Shown here piece after piece: positions 52,396 through 59,904 of a stretch of DNA of 64,000 bases (position 1 is the first letter of the stretch; each line of letters begins with the position of its first letter). The notes below the pieces were generated by a model. That model was not told the origin of the DNA and did not search any database. It worked only from the letters and a program-made list of their open reading frames with translations. The DNA comes from Flavobacterium nitrogenifigens (lineage in GTDB: Bacteria > Bacteroidota > Bacteroidia > Flavobacteriales > Flavobacteriaceae), in the NCBI RefSeq assembly GCF_003254565.1, contig NZ_QJRI01000164.1, positions 1 to 64,000 of the forward strand, read 5' to 3'. Made by a program: the position numbers and the translations under genes.

Positions 52396-52507
52396 AAAAT
52401 TAAATTTTGTTCTATTTCAATGGTAGTAAAATAAATTGATTTTTTATCATTTGTTAATTTTTTTCTGATTTCCATAAAAGAACTTTGCATCACAAAATTT
52501 TAACTAT

Positions 52508-52834
52508 ATGAACTGGATTATTTTAATCATCGCGGGTCTATTTGAAGTAGCCTTCGCATCATGTCTTGGAAAAGCAAAAGCAACTACTGGAACCGAAATG
52601 TACTATTGGTATATTGGTTTCTTTATATCTTTAACCATTAGTATGCTTTTACTTATGAAAGCTACAGAAACACTTCCGTTAGGAACCGCTTATGCTGTCT
52701 GGACAGGAATTGGAGCTGTGGGAACTGTTTTGGTAGGAATCTTTATTTTTAAAGAACCAGCAGCCTTCTGGAGATTGTTTTTCTTGGCTACTTTAGTTGG
52801 TTCTATTGTTGGTTTAAAGGCGGTTTCTCACTAA
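52508..52834 (+). CDS. sugE: SMR transporter, SugE/Gdx-like
   Basis: The 108-residue protein has four membrane segments and the SMR glutamate in IIAGLFEVAFASCLGKAK (Glu13). TAYAVWTGIGAVGTVLVGI and the early KAKATTG pattern favour the SugE/Gdx branch, whose characterised members export guanidinium, over EmrE-type drug exporters. It functions as an antiparallel dimer in the inner membrane. It has its own strong terminator. No guanidine riboswitch is seen upstream, where a family A repeat lies instead. Confidence 0.88.
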   Translation: MNWIILIIAGLFEVAFASCLGKAKATTGTEMYYWYIGFFISLTISMLLLMKATETLPLGTAYAVWTGIGAVGTVLVGIFIFKEPAAFWRLFFLATLVGSIVGLKAVSH

Positions 52835-52857
52835 AAATATATTTTACGATTATACTC

Positions 52858-52896
52858 AACTTTGTCAAAGTTTCGAACTTTGACAAAGTTTTTTTG
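52858..52896 (+). terminator. terminator after the SMR gene
   Basis: A perfect 15-bp stem (AACTTTGTCAAAGTT at 52858-52872 and AACTTTGACAAAGTT at 52876-52890) with a 3-base loop and a T-run. A related inverted repeat lies at about 53062-53090, beyond the family E element. Confidence 0.92.
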
Positions 52897-52947
52897 TTTT
52901 TAAACATATTATTTACCCTATTTTTTCCATTACTCATAACCACAATC

Positions 52948-53049
52948 TTGTCATTCCGAGGAACGAGGAATCACACGCGGGATTCAATAAAGATTGGAGA
53001 AATTCGGTACGGAGTTTCTAGTGTGATTCTTCGTTCCTCAGAATGACAA
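52948..53049. repeat. fold-back repeat family E, copy 3
   Basis: Arms of 29 bases start TTGTCATTCCGAGGAACGAG (52948) and end at 53049; 27 of 29 positions pair. The centre has AATAAAGATTGG and GGTACGGAGTTTCTA, similar to copy 1. Confidence 0.9.
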
Positions 53050-53215
53050 ACTGTATCTTGAACTTGGTCAAAGTTTAAAACTTTGACAAACTTTCCACTT
53101 TAGTTTTGTTTTTCATCTTGGAATTTGGGATTTAAAACTTGTAATTTAAAACAACTAATGCAATTTCAGCATCACCTGATAAAAAAATAGCATTTTTAAT
53201 CATTATTCACTCCTT

Positions 53216-53223
53216 TATCTTTG
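53216..53223 (+). promoter_or_regulatory. candidate -7 box of the ElaA-like gene
   Basis: TATCTTTG fits TAnnTTTG and is 26 bases before the ATG at 53250. The -33 side has only a T-rich stretch. Confidence 0.5.
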
Positions 53224-53249
53224 TCAAAAATTAAAGCCTAAAATTAAAA

Positions 53250-53696
53250 ATGACATTCAGCCATTCCATTAAATCTTTTGACGAATTAACCAATCACGAA
53301 TTGTACGATATGCTTCGGTTAAGAAGCGACGTTTTTGTGGTAGAACAAAACTGCCCTTATCTCGATTTAGACAATAAAGACCAAAAAGGTTTTCATTTAT
53401 TGTATTACGTCGATAACGAATTGGCAGGTGTAACGCGATTACTTCCAAAAGGAATATCGTATGATGAAGTTTCAATAGGAAGAGTTGTAATTGCAAAATC
53501 TCATCGCGGATTAGGTTTAGGAGTAAAACTAATGGAAGCTTCAATTGCGGGCTGCGAAGAGAAGTTTGGAAAAGGTCCAATCCGAATTAGTGCGCAATAC
53601 CATTTATCCAAATTCTACCAATCTTTGGGATTTGTAGAACAAGGTGAAGTGTATGATGAAGACGGAATTCCGCATATCGGAATGCTGAGAGCGTAA
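53250..53696 (+). CDS. elaA: GNAT acetyltransferase, ElaA-like
   Basis: The 148-residue protein matches the ElaA group: LYDMLRLRSDVFVVEQNCPYLDLDNKDQ at the N-terminus, and acetyl-CoA-binding motif A as SIGRVVIAKSHRGLGLGVKLM (RxxGxG-like). FYQSLGFVEQGE is the usual late GNAT motif. The acceptor substrate is unknown. It is convergent with a LysR gene, 4 bases apart. Confidence 0.9.
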   Translation: MTFSHSIKSFDELTNHELYDMLRLRSDVFVVEQNCPYLDLDNKDQKGFHLLYYVDNELAGVTRLLPKGISYDEVSIGRVVIAKSHRGLGLGVKLMEASIAGCEEKFGKGPIRISAQYHLSKFYQSLGFVEQGEVYDEDGIPHIGMLRA

Positions 53697-53700
53697 CGAT

Positions 53701-54564
53701 TTACGGAATAATCAATTTCAAAACATTGGCCAGCACGGGGTTATGATCTTCGGTTCTCCAATTGACATAAAGATCGGTTTCTAGCGGTAATTTGATAAAT
53801 CGGATTCCTGGAATTTCATGAAAAAGATACGAATCGGGTAAAATGGCGATTCCGAGTCCTTTTCGAACCAAAGCAATTATAGAAGAACCAAATTCAGACT
53901 GAAGATAAGCTTCTGGCGCGTTATCCAAAGAATTGAATAATCTCTGAATAAGGTCGCTGTAACTGCTCCCTTCGTCATTAGTTGGCAAAATAAACTTTTG
54001 AGAAGCAAGGGTTTCTTTAGTAAAATCCTCTGGCGTTTGATATGGATGATCTTCTGGAACAACAACTGCTAAGTGATCGGTATATATCTTTTGAGATTGA
54101 ATATCTTTTGCATTATTGATATCTCTGGTAATCGCCAGATCTATTTTATAATTTCGCAGAAAATCCTGCTGATTCTCGTACAATACCTGAACCAGTTTGA
54201 TTTTTAATTTTGGAAAAGCTTCTGAAATGCGCGACAAAATTTCGGGCATTAGAGAAGCCGAAATAGAATCGGGATGAGAAATGGTAATCGTACCACTCTC
54301 GCCTAACTGAATTTGGCGGGCAGATTGATGAATGAATTCGAGTTTACTCAATTCTACCTCCCATTTTTCTTTTAAGAACTGACCAGCAGCCGTTAGTTTG
54401 ACATTGCGTTTATTACGCTCAAACAACTGAACGCCAAGCTGATTCTCAAGAGACTGAATCTGACGGCTGAGCGCTGATTGTGTAATGTTCATTTTTCCAG
54501 CGGTGTTCCAGAAATGAAGTTCGCGGGCTAAGGCCAAAAAATATTTAATCTGCTGCAAATCCAT
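53701..54564 (-). CDS. LysR-family transcriptional regulator
   Basis: The 287-residue protein has an N-terminal winged HTH (MDLQQIKYFLALARELHFWN, with ITQSALSRQIQSLENQLG) and a substrate-binding-like domain (about residues 90-285). It is divergent from the GNAT and EamA genes at 54628-56038, the classic arrangement for LysR control, with a short palindrome between them. The inducer is unknown. Confidence 0.92.
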   Translation of the reverse strand: MDLQQIKYFLALARELHFWNTAGKMNITQSALSRQIQSLENQLGVQLFERNKRNVKLTAAGQFLKEKWEVELSKLEFIHQSARQIQLGESGTITISHPDSISASLMPEILSRISEAFPKLKIKLVQVLYENQQDFLRNYKIDLAITRDINNAKDIQSQKIYTDHLAVVVPEDHPYQTPEDFTKETLASQKFILPTNDEGSSYSDLIQRLFNSLDNAPEAYLQSEFGSSIIALVRKGLGIAILPDSYLFHEIPGIRFIKLPLETDLYVNWRTEDHNPVLANVLKLIIP

Positions 54565-54566
54565 TG

Positions 54567-54581
54567 ATGCAATTTACGCAT
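54567..54581. promoter_or_regulatory. candidate LysR operator
   Basis: ATGCAATTTACGCAT has ATGC/GCAT arms and lies 3 bases from the LysR start, in the 63-base gap to the divergent GNAT gene. Confidence 0.4.
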
Positions 54582-54627
54582 TTATCGCAAACAAAAAACA
54601 GCTTTTAACGCATTAAAGAAATAAGAA

Positions 54628-55149
54628 ATGAACACGCTAAAAATAACCAAAGCCACAACTGATGACGTTTTAAAATTGCAATCAATTGGCCGACAAACCT
54701 TTTCTGAGACTTTTGCTGATGTAAATAGCGAAGAAAACATGAAAAAGTATCTGGACGAAAGCTTCGCTACAGCGAAACTAACAGCAGAACTAAAGAATCT
54801 TTCATCTTATTTCTACTTAGCTGTTTTAGATGAAAAAATAGTTGGTTACTTAAAATTGAATACAGCTGATGCTCAAACCGAAAAAGAAGATTTGAATGCC
54901 TTAGAAATAGAACGTATTTATGTGGCAAAAGAATTTCACGGTAAAAAAGTTGCTCAGGCGTTATACGCTCAAGCAGAACAAATGGCTGAAGAAATAAAAG
55001 CTTCGTATATGTGGCTTGGCGTTTGGGAAAAGAATTTCAGAGCTGTAAGTTTCTACACTAAAAATGGTTTCATACAATTTGACACCCATATTTTTAGATT
55101 AGGTAACGACGAGCAAACCGATTTAATGATGAAAAAAGTATTGATTTAA
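54628..55149 (+). CDS. GNAT acetyltransferase
   Basis: The 173-residue protein has GNAT motifs: LEIERIYVAKEFHGKKVAQAL (motif A, with the Q/RxxGxA-type loop) and WLGVWEKNFRAVSFYTKNGF. It resembles small-molecule or peptide acetyltransferases of the PaiA kind, but the substrate is unknown. It begins 63 bases from the divergent LysR gene and is followed after 1 base by an EamA transporter gene, so the two form an operon. Confidence 0.88.
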   Translation: MNTLKITKATTDDVLKLQSIGRQTFSETFADVNSEENMKKYLDESFATAKLTAELKNLSSYFYLAVLDEKIVGYLKLNTADAQTEKEDLNALEIERIYVAKEFHGKKVAQALYAQAEQMAEEIKASYMWLGVWEKNFRAVSFYTKNGFIQFDTHIFRLGNDEQTDLMMKKVLI

Positions 55150-55150
55150 A

Positions 55151-56038
55151 ATGGAAAGAAGACAGCTTTTATTGTTTTTATTAATTCTTGGCACTGCATT
55201 TTGGGGAGTATCTTACTCTGTTACGAAAATGGCAATTGGCCACTATTCGTTAAACGTATTTTTATTTTATCGTTTCTTGTTAGCTGTTGTGGTATTGAGT
55301 ATTATTTTTTGGAAATATGTCAAAGACATTAATCGAGAAGCTATTAAAACAGGTTTTTTACTTGCTGTACCCATGTTTTTAGGTATTCAGCTTCAAACTG
55401 TTGGACTTAAATATACAGATGCTTCTCAATGTTCTTTTATTGCAGGATTAACCGTTATTATTATTCCGTTATTAAAACTTGCAATTTATAAAACCAACGC
55501 TTCATTAAAAATCTGGATTGCCGCTTTGACGGCTTTAACTGGCTTATTTATTATTGCCATTCAGGATAAATTTACCATAAACTTTGGAGACTTATTTACC
55601 ATTGCGGGAGCCTTTGCTTTTGCAGTTTATTTGATTGCTGTTGAAAAACATTCGGCTACCAAAAACCTTTTGTATTCTATTGTGCCAATGTTTGCGTTTT
55701 GTGCGCTTTTTACTTTTTTTATAGCGATAACAGATAGTTCATCAGAATGGTTGCCTCAAAATAATACGTTCTGGATGGGCGTAATTTATTGTGCATTATT
55801 TTCTACAGCTTTTATGTATACGGTTTCAAACATTTCACAACGCTATTTATCGGCGGAACGCGTGGCGGTTATTTATTTGTTTGAACCTGTTTTTGGGGCA
55901 ATTGGAGCGTTTTTTATTTTAGGTGAAAATCTTTCGTGGCGTTTGCTTTTGGGCGGAACTTTGATTTTTTCTGCGACCATTATTTCTGAAGTGAATTTTA
56001 AAAATAATAAACTAAAAATTCTAACTAAGAAAATCTAA
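55151..56038 (+). CDS. EamA/DMT-family transporter
   Basis: The 295-residue protein has ten hydrophobic segments in two EamA repeats (LFLLILGTAFWGVSYSVTKM at the start of the first; GAFAFAVYLIAVEKHSATKN opening the second half). The end of repeat two reads LFEPVFGAIGAFFILGEN, a family hallmark. It is an inner-membrane exporter of metabolites or amino acids. It is co-transcribed with the acetyltransferase gene 1 base upstream; the LysR gene is divergent. Confidence 0.92.
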   Translation: MERRQLLLFLLILGTAFWGVSYSVTKMAIGHYSLNVFLFYRFLLAVVVLSIIFWKYVKDINREAIKTGFLLAVPMFLGIQLQTVGLKYTDASQCSFIAGLTVIIIPLLKLAIYKTNASLKIWIAALTALTGLFIIAIQDKFTINFGDLFTIAGAFAFAVYLIAVEKHSATKNLLYSIVPMFAFCALFTFFIAITDSSSEWLPQNNTFWMGVIYCALFSTAFMYTVSNISQRYLSAERVAVIYLFEPVFGAIGAFFILGENLSWRLLLGGTLIFSATIISEVNFKNNKLKILTKKI

Positions 56039-56059
56039 TTCACTTTTCTGCAAAATTAT

Positions 56060-56191
56060 AACACATAGAAACATAGTTTATTGGGCTTATTAAAGGCGTT
56101 TCACTAGCTAAAATACACATAGCTATGTGTTAGAAACTAGTTTCTTTCAATTGTCTTTTTTGAGAAAGAAAAACCTATGTTTCTATGTGTT
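56060..56191. repeat. fold-back repeat family A (best copy)
   Basis: Perfect 17-bp ends AACACATAGAAACATAG (56060-56076) and CTATGTTTCTATGTGTT (56175-56191). Inside are AAAGGCGTTTCACTAGC, CACATAGCTATGTG and an AACTAGTTTCTTT / AGAAAGAA pair. Confidence 0.93.
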
Positions 56192-56217
56192 TAAAAACAA
56201 AAACTTTCAAGAAACTA

Positions 56218-57552
56218 TCAATCCTCAATCAGACTAATCTCAAAAACCGTTTTTCCATTTTCGGTTTTATGCGAAATATAACCGCCATGTGCTTCTATAA
56301 TATTCTTAGATAAAGTAAGTCCAATACCAGCTCCTTCGATTCGGGTGGTGAAAAACGGAAGGAATATTTTGTCCTCAATTTCTTTTTCGATTCCTTTTCC
56401 AGAGTCTGAGACTTTTATAAAAATGCGGTTGTTTTTGGCTTCCGCCGAAATCGAAATTTGCTTCGAATTGCAGTTTTCTAAAGCATTAATCGAATTCGTC
56501 AACAAATTGATCACTACCTGCTCTATCTGTTGTGAATCGATATTTATAAGATAGTTTTGGGTAACAGCATTAATCACTTCAATATTATTTTTCCTAAACA
56601 AAGGATTCATAACTTGAATGCAGTTTTCAACTAGTTGCTGCAATGCTGCTTTTTCTTTTTTAGGCGAAGGAAGCATTGCCAATTTTCGATACCCTTCAAC
56701 AAATTTCTGCAAATGATCACTTCGTCTCAACATCGTCTGCACGCTGTTTTTTATATCTTCTAAATCTTCTGTCGAAAGCGAATCTTGTTCTACTAAATCT
56801 TCCAGATTTTGGCAAATGGAACGAATTGGCGTTATAGAATTTAGCAATTCATGCGAAATCACTTTCATCAAATTAATCCACGCATCTTTTTCTTTTTTTT
56901 CTACTACATTCTGAATAGAATCTAACAAAACAATAAAATAATCCTGACCAAAAATTTCAGTACGAGAAGCTTGCAAAACAAACGTCTGTTTGCTTTGTTC
57001 ATTTATGCTAAGCTCGATTGAAGTTTTGATTTCATGAAAATCATCTTCTTCGATAATTTCACACAAAGAAGGTAGCTGATTTTTAAGATATTTCCATTTT
57101 GAAACTTTCGGAACATTAAAATGACTCGAAAAATAATCGTTCATTAAAAAAATGCTCCAATCGTTTTCTTGTTTCTGTAAAATAATAATGCCAGATTCTA
57201 TATTATTTAAAATCGAACGATAAATAATATCTCTTGTAACTTGCTCATTTTGTTTGTTTTTTAAGGTTTCATACAAAGTAAAAAGCTCATTATAAGTACT
57301 ATTGAATTTATGCTTAGAAAAATCGGAACTAAAATCATCCTGCAATATCGAAGAAATGGTTTTATTATAAATCAGAACCATATTTCTAACATAAAAATAC
57401 ATTTCCCTTCCTAGCAGAAAAACCATGCAGAGGCCAAAAATTCCCGTAAAAAGCAAACCAATTCTAAAGAAATACAACGACAATTCGATTCCGATCACGA
57501 TAAAAATTAATCGCAGAAAAAGGAGTTTATAAGTTTGTAAAGTCCTTAGCAT
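56218..57552 (-). CDS. membrane sensor histidine kinase, NtrB/AtoS-type
   Basis: The 444-residue protein has two membrane segments in the first 60 residues, a PAS-like region (about 110-220), the phosphoacceptor box KVISHELLNSITPIRSICQN and the ATPase motifs QVVINLLTNSINALE (N box), VSDSGKGI and GAGIGLTLSKNIIEAHGG. The regulator gene ends 2 bases upstream of its start, so the two form an operon. With its NtrC-type partner and the divergent ABC exporter genes it likely senses envelope stress. Confidence 0.93.
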   Translation of the reverse strand: MLRTLQTYKLLFLRLIFIVIGIELSLYFFRIGLLFTGIFGLCMVFLLGREMYFYVRNMVLIYNKTISSILQDDFSSDFSKHKFNSTYNELFTLYETLKNKQNEQVTRDIIYRSILNNIESGIIILQKQENDWSIFLMNDYFSSHFNVPKVSKWKYLKNQLPSLCEIIEEDDFHEIKTSIELSINEQSKQTFVLQASRTEIFGQDYFIVLLDSIQNVVEKKEKDAWINLMKVISHELLNSITPIRSICQNLEDLVEQDSLSTEDLEDIKNSVQTMLRRSDHLQKFVEGYRKLAMLPSPKKEKAALQQLVENCIQVMNPLFRKNNIEVINAVTQNYLINIDSQQIEQVVINLLTNSINALENCNSKQISISAEAKNNRIFIKVSDSGKGIEKEIEDKIFLPFFTTRIEGAGIGLTLSKNIIEAHGGYISHKTENGKTVFEISLIED

Positions 57553-57554
57553 AA

Positions 57555-58904
57555 TTAGTCGATATTGATATTAAATTTCTCCAAACGTCTGTAAAGCGCA
57601 CCTCTTGATAATCCCAATTCTTCTGCAGTTTTACTGATATTGTTGTTGTTTTTAAGAAGCGCTTTTTCAACCGTTGCTTTTTCAACCGAAGAAAGTTGAA
57701 TATCATCTGAGTTTTCCTCGTAAGGCGTTATCGTTTCCAAATCCAGATCAGAAACCGTTATAGTGTTATTTTCGCAAAGAATAACGGCACGTTCAATCTT
57801 ATTCTCCATTTCGCGGATATTTCCGTTCCAAGCGTGTTTTTCAATCTGTTCTAAGACTTTTTTGTCAAAAGTGATTTCGTCACGGCTATATTTTTCAATC
57901 ATTTTATCCAAAAGATATTCGGCAAGCGGAATCTTATCTTCGTGGCGTTCTCTTAGCGGAGGCAAAACAATTTCCATCGTATTGATGCGATAATACAAGT
58001 CTTCACGGAAGTTTTTATCGGCAACTTCTAATTTTAAGTTCAAATTGGTTGCTGCAATAATTCTAACGTTTAAAGGTCTTGCTTTAGTTTCTCCCAATCT
58101 TGTTATGGTTTTGGTCTGAATAACTTGCAAAAGTTTTGATTGTAAATGAAGCGGTACATTTCCTATTTCGTCTAAGAAAATAGTTCCATTTTGTGCCATT
58201 TCAAAACGTCCCGCTGTATCCGTTTTAGCATCGGTAAAAGCGCCTTTGGCATAACCAAACAATTCGCTTTCGAAAATATTCGAATTCAAAGAACCCAAAT
58301 CAACTGCAATAAACGGCTGATTTTTCCTTTCGGATTGGGTATGAATATGATGTGCCAAAACAAATTTTCCTGTTCCGTTTTCGCCCAAAATCAAAACATT
58401 AGCGTCGGTTTTTGCGACTTTATCTGCCAACGAATAAGCCTTTTTTATAATCTCAGAACTGCCAACAAAAAAGTCTTGTTTCATCTCGACATCTTTGTTT
58501 TTCTTCTGTTCTTTTCGGGCTTTATCGACTGCTTGTTTTACCGATTCTAAAAGCTTTTTATTTTCCCAAGGTTTCAGAATATAATCAAAAGCACCCGATT
58601 TTAAACCTTCGACAGCTGTTTCTACTTTTCCGAAAGCGGTCATTAAGATTACAACAGTTTTCGGCGAAAGCGTTTTTATTTCTTTCAATAAATACAAACC
58701 TTCTCTCCCATCTTCAAAACCTAATCTGTAATTCATGTCTAAGAGTACAACATCAATGGCATTTTTTGCCAATAATTCGACAATGTTTTTCGGATTATTG
58801 AGCGTATAAATGTTCTCAAAATACTTTTTCAGATAGACTTTTGATGCAAAAAGAATGTCTTCCTGATCGTCGATGATTAAAATAGATGCGTTGGTCTTTT
58901 TCAT
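57555..58904 (-). CDS. NtrC-family sigma-54-dependent response regulator
   Basis: The 449-residue protein has a receiver domain (Asp56 in VVLLDMNYR), a sigma-54 AAA+ domain (Walker A GENGTGKFVLAHHI, sigma-54 contact loop GYAKGAFTDAK, Walker B GTIFLDEIGN) and a Fis-type HTH (NNISKTAEELGLSRGALYRRLEKF). The contact loop is GAFTDA instead of the textbook GAFTGA, a variant I recall as common in Bacteroidota. It is divergent from the ABC transporter operon, the probable target. Confidence 0.94.
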   Translation of the reverse strand: MKKTNASILIIDDQEDILFASKVYLKKYFENIYTLNNPKNIVELLAKNAIDVVLLDMNYRLGFEDGREGLYLLKEIKTLSPKTVVILMTAFGKVETAVEGLKSGAFDYILKPWENKKLLESVKQAVDKARKEQKKNKDVEMKQDFFVGSSEIIKKAYSLADKVAKTDANVLILGENGTGKFVLAHHIHTQSERKNQPFIAVDLGSLNSNIFESELFGYAKGAFTDAKTDTAGRFEMAQNGTIFLDEIGNVPLHLQSKLLQVIQTKTITRLGETKARPLNVRIIAATNLNLKLEVADKNFREDLYYRINTMEIVLPPLRERHEDKIPLAEYLLDKMIEKYSRDEITFDKKVLEQIEKHAWNGNIREMENKIERAVILCENNTITVSDLDLETITPYEENSDDIQLSSVEKATVEKALLKNNNNISKTAEELGLSRGALYRRLEKFNINID

Positions 58905-59004
58905 TATTGTTCAGTTTTGGACGAAAGGTGTCCACTTATGGACAGTTAAAATTCATTCAGAAAAATAATCCCTTAAAAACAAGGTATTTACAAGGTTTAA
59001 TTTA

Positions 59005-59021
59005 CTGGCACGAAAATCACA
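59005..59021 (+). promoter_or_regulatory. candidate sigma-54 promoter of the ABC operon
   Basis: CTGGCACGAAAATCACA matches the -24 element TGGCACG well, while the -12 part TCACA departs from TTGCA. It lies 168 bases before the first ABC gene and points toward it. Confidence 0.35.
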
Positions 59022-59189
59022 TTAGAACTTGTAAATCATTAATAATTAAACCCTTTCGGAAGTACAAATAACAAAATAAATAGCGATAAATTAAAAATAA
59101 TTTATCTTAATTTTCAGACTTGTTTCTGTCATTTCCGAAGGCATAAAAATTTTAAAAGAAAATCAATCAAAAATTAAAACAGTCAAATT

Positions 59190-59900
59190 ATGATTACCAT
59201 TACAAAACTTTCAAAAGTATTTAGAACTGAGGAATTAGAAACCAAAGCATTAAGTGAAATTTCGTTAACCATCAATCAAGGCGATTTTGTTTCTATTATG
59301 GGACCGTCTGGAAGCGGAAAATCGACTTTATTAAACATCATTGGACTTCTAGACAGCGCTTCTAGCGGAAGCTACCAACTTCTTGATCAGGAAATGGTGG
59401 GTTTGAAGGAAAAACAAAAATCGCAAGCTAGAAAAGAAAACATCGGATTCATCTTCCAGAATTTCAACTTAATTGATGAATTATCGGTTTTTGACAACAT
59501 CGAATTGCCTTTAATTTATAACAATGTTCCTTCTGCCGAAAGAAAATCGCGAGTAAACGAAATGGCTAAAATATTAGGAATTGCTCATAGATTGAAACAT
59601 TTCCCACAACAGCTTTCGGGCGGACAACAGCAGCGTGTGGCCGTTGCAAGAGCTTTAATCAATAACCCGAAAATAATTTTGGCCGATGAGCCAACGGGAA
59701 ATCTAGACAGCAGAAACGGAAATGAGGTTATGGAATTACTAACTGATCTTCATGCCAGCGGATCGACAATCTTAATGGTAACACACTCCGATTACGATGC
59801 TTCTTTCTCGCAAAGAACAATTTTAATGAAAGATGGCGAAATCCTTTCTGAAAAAGTGAATCATAGAAATGTAGATGTTTTAGTTAATTCTAACTACTAA
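59190..59900 (+). CDS. ABC transporter ATPase, MacB/LolD-type
   Basis: The 236-residue protein has Walker A GPSGSGKSTLLNIIGLLD, Q-loop FIFQNFNLI, signature LSGGQQQRVAVARAL, Walker B IILADEPTGNLDS and the H-loop His in VTHSDYD. It is of the MacB/LolD/FtsE group. The permease gene starts 5 bases after it. Such mechanotransmission ABC systems move lipoproteins, peptides or drugs across the periplasm or envelope; the substrate here is unknown. Confidence 0.95.
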   Translation: MITITKLSKVFRTEELETKALSEISLTINQGDFVSIMGPSGSGKSTLLNIIGLLDSASSGSYQLLDQEMVGLKEKQKSQARKENIGFIFQNFNLIDELSVFDNIELPLIYNNVPSAERKSRVNEMAKILGIAHRLKHFPQQLSGGQQQRVAVARALINNPKIILADEPTGNLDSRNGNEVMELLTDLHASGSTILMVTHSDYDASFSQRTILMKDGEILSEKVNHRNVDVLVNSNY

Positions 59901-59904
59901 AGTC

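Noticed and set aside
52305..52493. 62-codon minus-strand frame
   Set aside because: It overlaps a family A repeat and the leader of the SMR gene and has no recognisable protein features.
52396..52507. Guanidine riboswitch before the SugE-like gene
   Set aside because: The leader is short and AT-rich and lacks the conserved paired hairpins of known guanidine riboswitches.
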